DNA from: JAWLBW01 sp041687475
GTDB lineage: Bacteria > J088 > JAWLBW01
Assembly (NCBI GenBank): GCA_041687475.1
Contig: JAWLBW010000222.1
Span: 1-7,787, forward strand
Reading direction: 5' to 3'
Length of the DNA: 7,787 bases
Shown here: positions 5,421-7,787 of the stretch, in pieces
Position numbering within the stretch: position 1 is the first letter of the stretch
How the letters are laid out: the number at the start of each line of letters is the position of its first letter
Notes under the pieces: model-generated
Databases searched by the model: none
The model's input: the letters and a program-made list of their open reading frames with translations, nothing else
What the model was told of the DNA's origin: nothing
Position numbers and translations under genes: made by a program

Positions 5421-7150
5421 TTCCCCGCGCGACTCTCGGCAGCTCGTTTGCCCCAGGAAGGGAGGTCTGCCCTAAATTCGCCTGTAATATAGGGTATTAT
5501 CGACGTCAGCTGCTCCGAAGTTCTGTAAGTTGCATCGTCGCCGTCGTCGGAGACGTTGGGGTATTCGCAGTTGGCGCTGACACCGCCAAACTCAGGCCCA
5601 CCATCCTGAATGCCTTCGACATCACAGGCATCGGCGGGTAGTCGGCAATTATTCGGATTATCTGACCATAACCCTTTTGCCGAATCATAGGCGTAGGGCG
5701 AAGTGAAGGCGCTCAGGCCATCGCGTCCGGCACCCGACCCACCCGAAGGCGATGGTTCAAGGTGGGGATAAGGAAAGGTGTTCTTTGCATAGTAATCGCG
5801 CAGAACCTGCATGCCTCCGACGGTGTCCGAAATCAAACCAGGGTACATGGGCGAGCCTGTATCATCAAAGGGCCTGGGAGAAAAAGAAGGCAACCCCCAG
5901 CTTCCCACCGTGCCGAGGTTGTGATTACAGTAAGGCCCGGATTCTAACGGCACGTAGAACTCGTTGCCCACGACAATTGTACGAAGCGCAAAACCAACAG
6001 TTTTCCTATCCTCCGAGACTGTGATCACCATGTTCACAAGGAATTTCGTGACCAGCGATCCCACAGCTTTCAGGTAAGTACTGAGATCATTCTGGGGCGA
6101 ATAGCCTGCCTGGTTACTCCAGACATCACGCACAGTCGGATCGATGGGTGGTTCGAAAATGATGTCTAAGACCGAGGTACCCAGATCAAGGCTCAAGTCA
6201 TAGGTATCAGAGTCTTCAGGAAGCGCCTGAAGCGAGAAACTTCCGGCTTTTCTCTCCCACCATTTGATGCTCCTTCGCTCCAGCACGTTCGGGCCGGTAT
6301 CGAAAATTCGCCCATCATTCGCCTCGGTAGAAAGAGCGAACGCATTCAGGCACACAGGCCCGACAAGCGGAATGTCGAGGCAGATTTTGTCAAGCAACGG
6401 GAACGGCACATACCCGCCTTCGTACCGATACGTCTCACCATTGAAGGCGATGTCGTTAACGCCGGCATGGGTCACACGCCTGATAACCCCATCAACAAAG
6501 TGTTTGAATGCGGGCTCTTCTCCAAGCATGTGCGTGTGGACCGAATTCTCAAGTTCGAGATATAGCCCATCGCCCAGACTTGGCAGAGGCTCATCGCGAT
6601 GCACGGTGAATTCGTTCTCACCCTTACAGTCGACGAAAAACACAAGCGCCCACTCTTCCGGGCTCTCGCCTAAATGCTCGGGAGATACATCGTGCGGAAA
6701 CGGGTCACAAGCGTTCACAAGCGTAAGGTCACGCATCGCGCTCGCAGTTACGGCATGGTTGTATGGATCCTTAGCCGTAATCGCCACTTTCCAGCTCTGT
6801 CTCACGACCTCATCGTCGAAGTGCACCCCCGTCCGCGGCGGAATCTCTGCCACCGCTTCCGTCTGCCCGGCCGGGTAGTCGACCGGCTCGCCATCGCGAT
6901 ACCAGGCATACGAATACCCGATGCTGTCGCCGTCGGGGTCGGTGCTTTCCGAGACCATGACGGCATAGAGGCGGGCCGTGCGCCCCTCTTCGACCACCTG
7001 CAGATCGACCACGGGGGCCGTCGGGGGCCGATTCGCCACCGGCTTGTCGGTGTCTCTCTTCTTATTTCCCGTATTCACCTGGGAAACTTCGGCTTGGCAT
7101 GCCGCCAGGCCGGAAAGGAGCAGTACGGATAGCCATCGATTGTTCAGCAT
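5417..7150 (-). CDS. Large cysteine-containing lipoprotein with an Ig/cadherin-like N-terminal domain
   Basis: A 577-residue predicted lipoprotein of unknown function. The signal peptide ends in lipobox L15-A16-A17-C18; Gln at +2 permits outer-membrane sorting. A polar tether (19-44, with TGNKKRDTDKP) leads to a beta-sandwich domain at about 44-146. Its STDPDGDSIGYSYAWYRDGE stretch (69-88) is the familiar 'DPDGD-x-Y-x-Y-x-W' signature of Ig-, PKD- or cadherin-like surface domains. Residues about 147-577 match nothing I recognise. They hold eight cysteines (148, 175, 257, 267, 408, 502, 509, 528), an even number that would suit disulfides, and a Gly/Ser/Pro-rich patch near 466-478. No protease or hydrolase motif is evident. 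The start is secure: AGGAGG lies 8 bases before the ATG at 7150. The stop overlaps the next start as ATGA. The first 100 or so codons are GC-rich like the neighbours, but most of the rest is near 50% GC, hinting at a separate origin for the C-terminal part. Confidence 0.88.
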   Translation of the reverse strand: MLNNRWLSVLLLSGLAACQAEVSQVNTGNKKRDTDKPVANRPPTAPVVDLQVVEEGRTARLYAVMVSESTDPDGDSIGYSYAWYRDGEPVDYPAGQTEAVAEIPPRTGVHFDDEVVRQSWKVAITAKDPYNHAVTASAMRDLTLVNACDPFPHDVSPEHLGESPEEWALVFFVDCKGENEFTVHRDEPLPSLGDGLYLELENSVHTHMLGEEPAFKHFVDGVIRRVTHAGVNDIAFNGETYRYEGGYVPFPLLDKICLDIPLVGPVCLNAFALSTEANDGRIFDTGPNVLERRSIKWWERKAGSFSLQALPEDSDTYDLSLDLGTSVLDIIFEPPIDPTVRDVWSNQAGYSPQNDLSTYLKAVGSLVTKFLVNMVITVSEDRKTVGFALRTIVVGNEFYVPLESGPYCNHNLGTVGSWGLPSFSPRPFDDTGSPMYPGLISDTVGGMQVLRDYYAKNTFPYPHLEPSPSGGSGAGRDGLSAFTSPYAYDSAKGLWSDNPNNCRLPADACDVEGIQDGGPEFGGVSANCEYPNVSDDGDDATYRTSEQLTSIIPYITGEFRADLPSWGKRAAESRAGK

Positions 7151-7158
7151 GGGGTCTA

Positions 7159-7164
7159 CCTCCT
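7159..7164 (-). promoter_or_regulatory. Strong Shine-Dalgarno sequence of the first cassette gene
   Basis: AGGAGG on the minus strand, 8 bases upstream of the ATG at 7150. It fixes the start of the 577-residue lipoprotein. Confidence 0.8.
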
Positions 7165-7173
7165 GACGTTATC

Positions 7174-7183
7174 GCCTGCAGGC
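7174..7183. promoter_or_regulatory. 10-bp palindrome at the likely transcription start of the cassette
   Basis: GCCTGCAGGC is a perfect palindrome directly downstream of the putative -10 element (7184-7189), covering the expected start of transcription. Such a position would suit an operator for a dimeric repressor, possibly the cassette's own HTH protein. It is only 10 bp long, so chance cannot be excluded. Confidence 0.3.
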
Positions 7184-7192
7184 ATCATACCA
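7184..7192 (-). promoter_or_regulatory. Extended -10 promoter of the lipoprotein/TIGR02147 cassette
   Basis: On the minus strand TGG-TATGAT gives an extended -10 (TGn) followed by a hexamer matching 5 of 6 consensus positions. The region 17 bases upstream (GAATAC) is a poor -35, which is common with extended -10 promoters. The leader would be about 25-30 bases and would contain the palindrome and the AGGAGG. Confidence 0.4.
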
Positions 7193-7354
7193 ACGCCAGG
7201 CATAGGGTATTCGATTCGGAAAGCGCTTCACCCAAGAAGCGTGGAAACTCGTGTTTACAGAATCAGATAAAATTTTCGAATCGGGCGGCAAAGCAGAACA
7301 GCTATCGAATCAGGGGGAGTCAGAGATGAAAATGGCAGGCAGAGCGTCGCGGAA
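7193..7354. other. Intergenic stretch upstream of the cassette, no gene seen
   Basis: This AT-richer spacer has no convincing coding frame. It holds an 8-bp palindrome AAGCGCTT (7221-7228) and three copies of the word CGAATC: inverted at 7213-7218, direct at 7277-7282 and direct at 7306-7311. These could be regulatory sites, but nothing in the sequence proves it. Confidence 0.4.
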
Positions 7355-7482
7355 GGTCACAGGCCACCGGCCACAGGCCACAACCGTGCAACCGTGCTGC
7401 ACGATACCTATCACCTATCACCTATCACCCCGTGCAACCGTAAATCACGCGTCAGTATCACACCGTGCAGCCGTGCACCACG
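7355..7482. repeat. Cluster of short tandem repeats (7-bp and 8-bp units)
   Basis: Several unrelated short repeats lie side by side. A GGCCAC-type heptamer repeats three times at 7361-7381 (AGGCCAC, CGGCCAC, AGGCCAC). CAACCGTG repeats twice at 7381-7396. ACCTATC repeats three times at 7406-7426 and is followed by ACC. CCGTGCA/G words recur at 7430-7436, 7463-7469 and 7471-7477. The perfect inverted repeat CGTGC-T-GCACG lies at 7393-7403. The cluster starts 3 bases downstream of the stop codon of the gene at the right edge. It resembles the heptameric short tandem repeats known from some bacterial genomes and has no coding potential. Confidence 0.8.
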
Positions 7483-7484
7483 AG

Positions 7485-7787
7485 TCACCGCCTGATCTTC
7501 GCCGGCAGCACGTAGGGATAGTCCTTGCCGAACAAGCGGTGCAGACCGCGGTCGACCTTGCGAAAAGCGAGATAGATGCGCCAGATCCACGCATCCTCGC
7601 GGTAGTAGGCGCGCACTTCCTTTTCGGTCAGCGGCTCGATTTTCTCGTCGGCCGTGTCGGCCGTGAAGAACCGGTTGACCGTTTCAATGAGCATCGGCAC
7701 CAGGTCGGCACGCTGCTCCTTGTAGAAATTGGCGATGAGGTCGATGGCCACCTTGCGGAAGTCGTAGTAGCGCGTGACCACGTCTTC
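7485..7787 (-). CDS. C-terminal part of an unrecognised protein (cut by window edge)
   Basis: The frame is open from the right edge to a TGA at 7485-7487, giving the last 100 residues of a larger protein. A GTG at 7781 is in frame, but the frame stays open upstream of it, so the true start is probably outside. The fragment is mostly helical-looking, with no signal peptide or membrane segment. Visible features are the aromatic-rich RYYDFRKVAIDLIANFY near its beginning, an acidic linker (TADTADEKIEPLTEKE), then YYREDAWIWRIYLAFRK and a basic end, PYVLPAKIRR. Composition and codon use are like the GC-rich neighbours, which supports real coding. I do not recognise the family. It is transcribed in the same direction as the lipoprotein cassette but is separated from it by 334 bases with repeats and a promoter, so probably a separate unit. 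Confidence 0.7.
   Translation of the reverse strand, partial: EDVVTRYYDFRKVAIDLIANFYKEQRADLVPMLIETVNRFFTADTADEKIEPLTEKEVRAYYREDAWIWRIYLAFRKVDRGLHRLFGKDYPYVLPAKIRR

Noticed and set aside
4572..5492. 306-residue plus-strand open frame
   Set aside because: It lies opposite the TIGR02147 gene, which has clear family motifs; long antisense frames are expected in GC-rich DNA.
6264..7132. Plus-strand open frames opposite the large lipoprotein gene
   Set aside because: No recognisable domains or ribosome sites, and the minus-strand gene has a signal peptide, AGGAGG and an operon context.

Overview
The window looks like chromosomal DNA of a Gram-negative bacterium of about 60% GC. Two predicted secreted proteins carry lipoprotein signal peptides, and the residue after each lipidated cysteine (Gln, Gly) does not forbid outer-membrane sorting. 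A TIGR02147/DUF4423-type regulator sits next to a lipoprotein with a Cys-x-x-x-(A/T)-G-N-P start. From general knowledge this pairing suggests the Bdellovibrionota, Myxococcota, Fibrobacterota or a related lineage. That placement is inference, since no rRNA or marker gene is present.

Left part, plus strand: a 76-bp tandem array (1 to about 271, probably continuing off the left edge) is followed by a good sigma-70-like promoter (296-324). The promoter lies so close to the ATG at 336 that the message may be leaderless. It drives a 970-residue membrane histidine kinase (336-3248) with about seven N-terminal membrane segments, a periplasmic dCache-like sensor, HAMP, GAF, HisKA and HATPase_c domains, and no response regulator in the window. 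The kinase converges on a minus-strand DUF2721 membrane protein (3282-3689), with a small hairpin between them.

Middle and right part, minus strand: three genes form a tightly coupled cluster read from 7150 down to 3790. They are a 577-residue lipoprotein, a 292-residue TIGR02147-family HTH protein and a 251-residue lipoprotein with carboxypeptidase-regulatory-like and FN3-like folds. Both junctions are 4-base ATGA stop/start overlaps, so the three products are probably made together. An extended -10 promoter, a 10-bp palindrome at the likely transcript start and a strong Shine-Dalgarno sequence precede the cluster. This lipoprotein-regulator-lipoprotein cassette is the best candidate here for a poorly described system. 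No enzyme was recognised, so its job is unknown.

Other points: a tRNA-Leu(CAA)-like but degenerate sequence lies at 3696-3769 between the cassette and the DUF2721 gene. The first lipoprotein gene changes composition sharply along its length, from about 65% GC at its 5' end to about 50% over the rest. The 334-bp gap right of the cassette carries a cluster of 7-bp and 8-bp short tandem repeats (7355-7482). The right edge cuts an unrecognised minus-strand gene.
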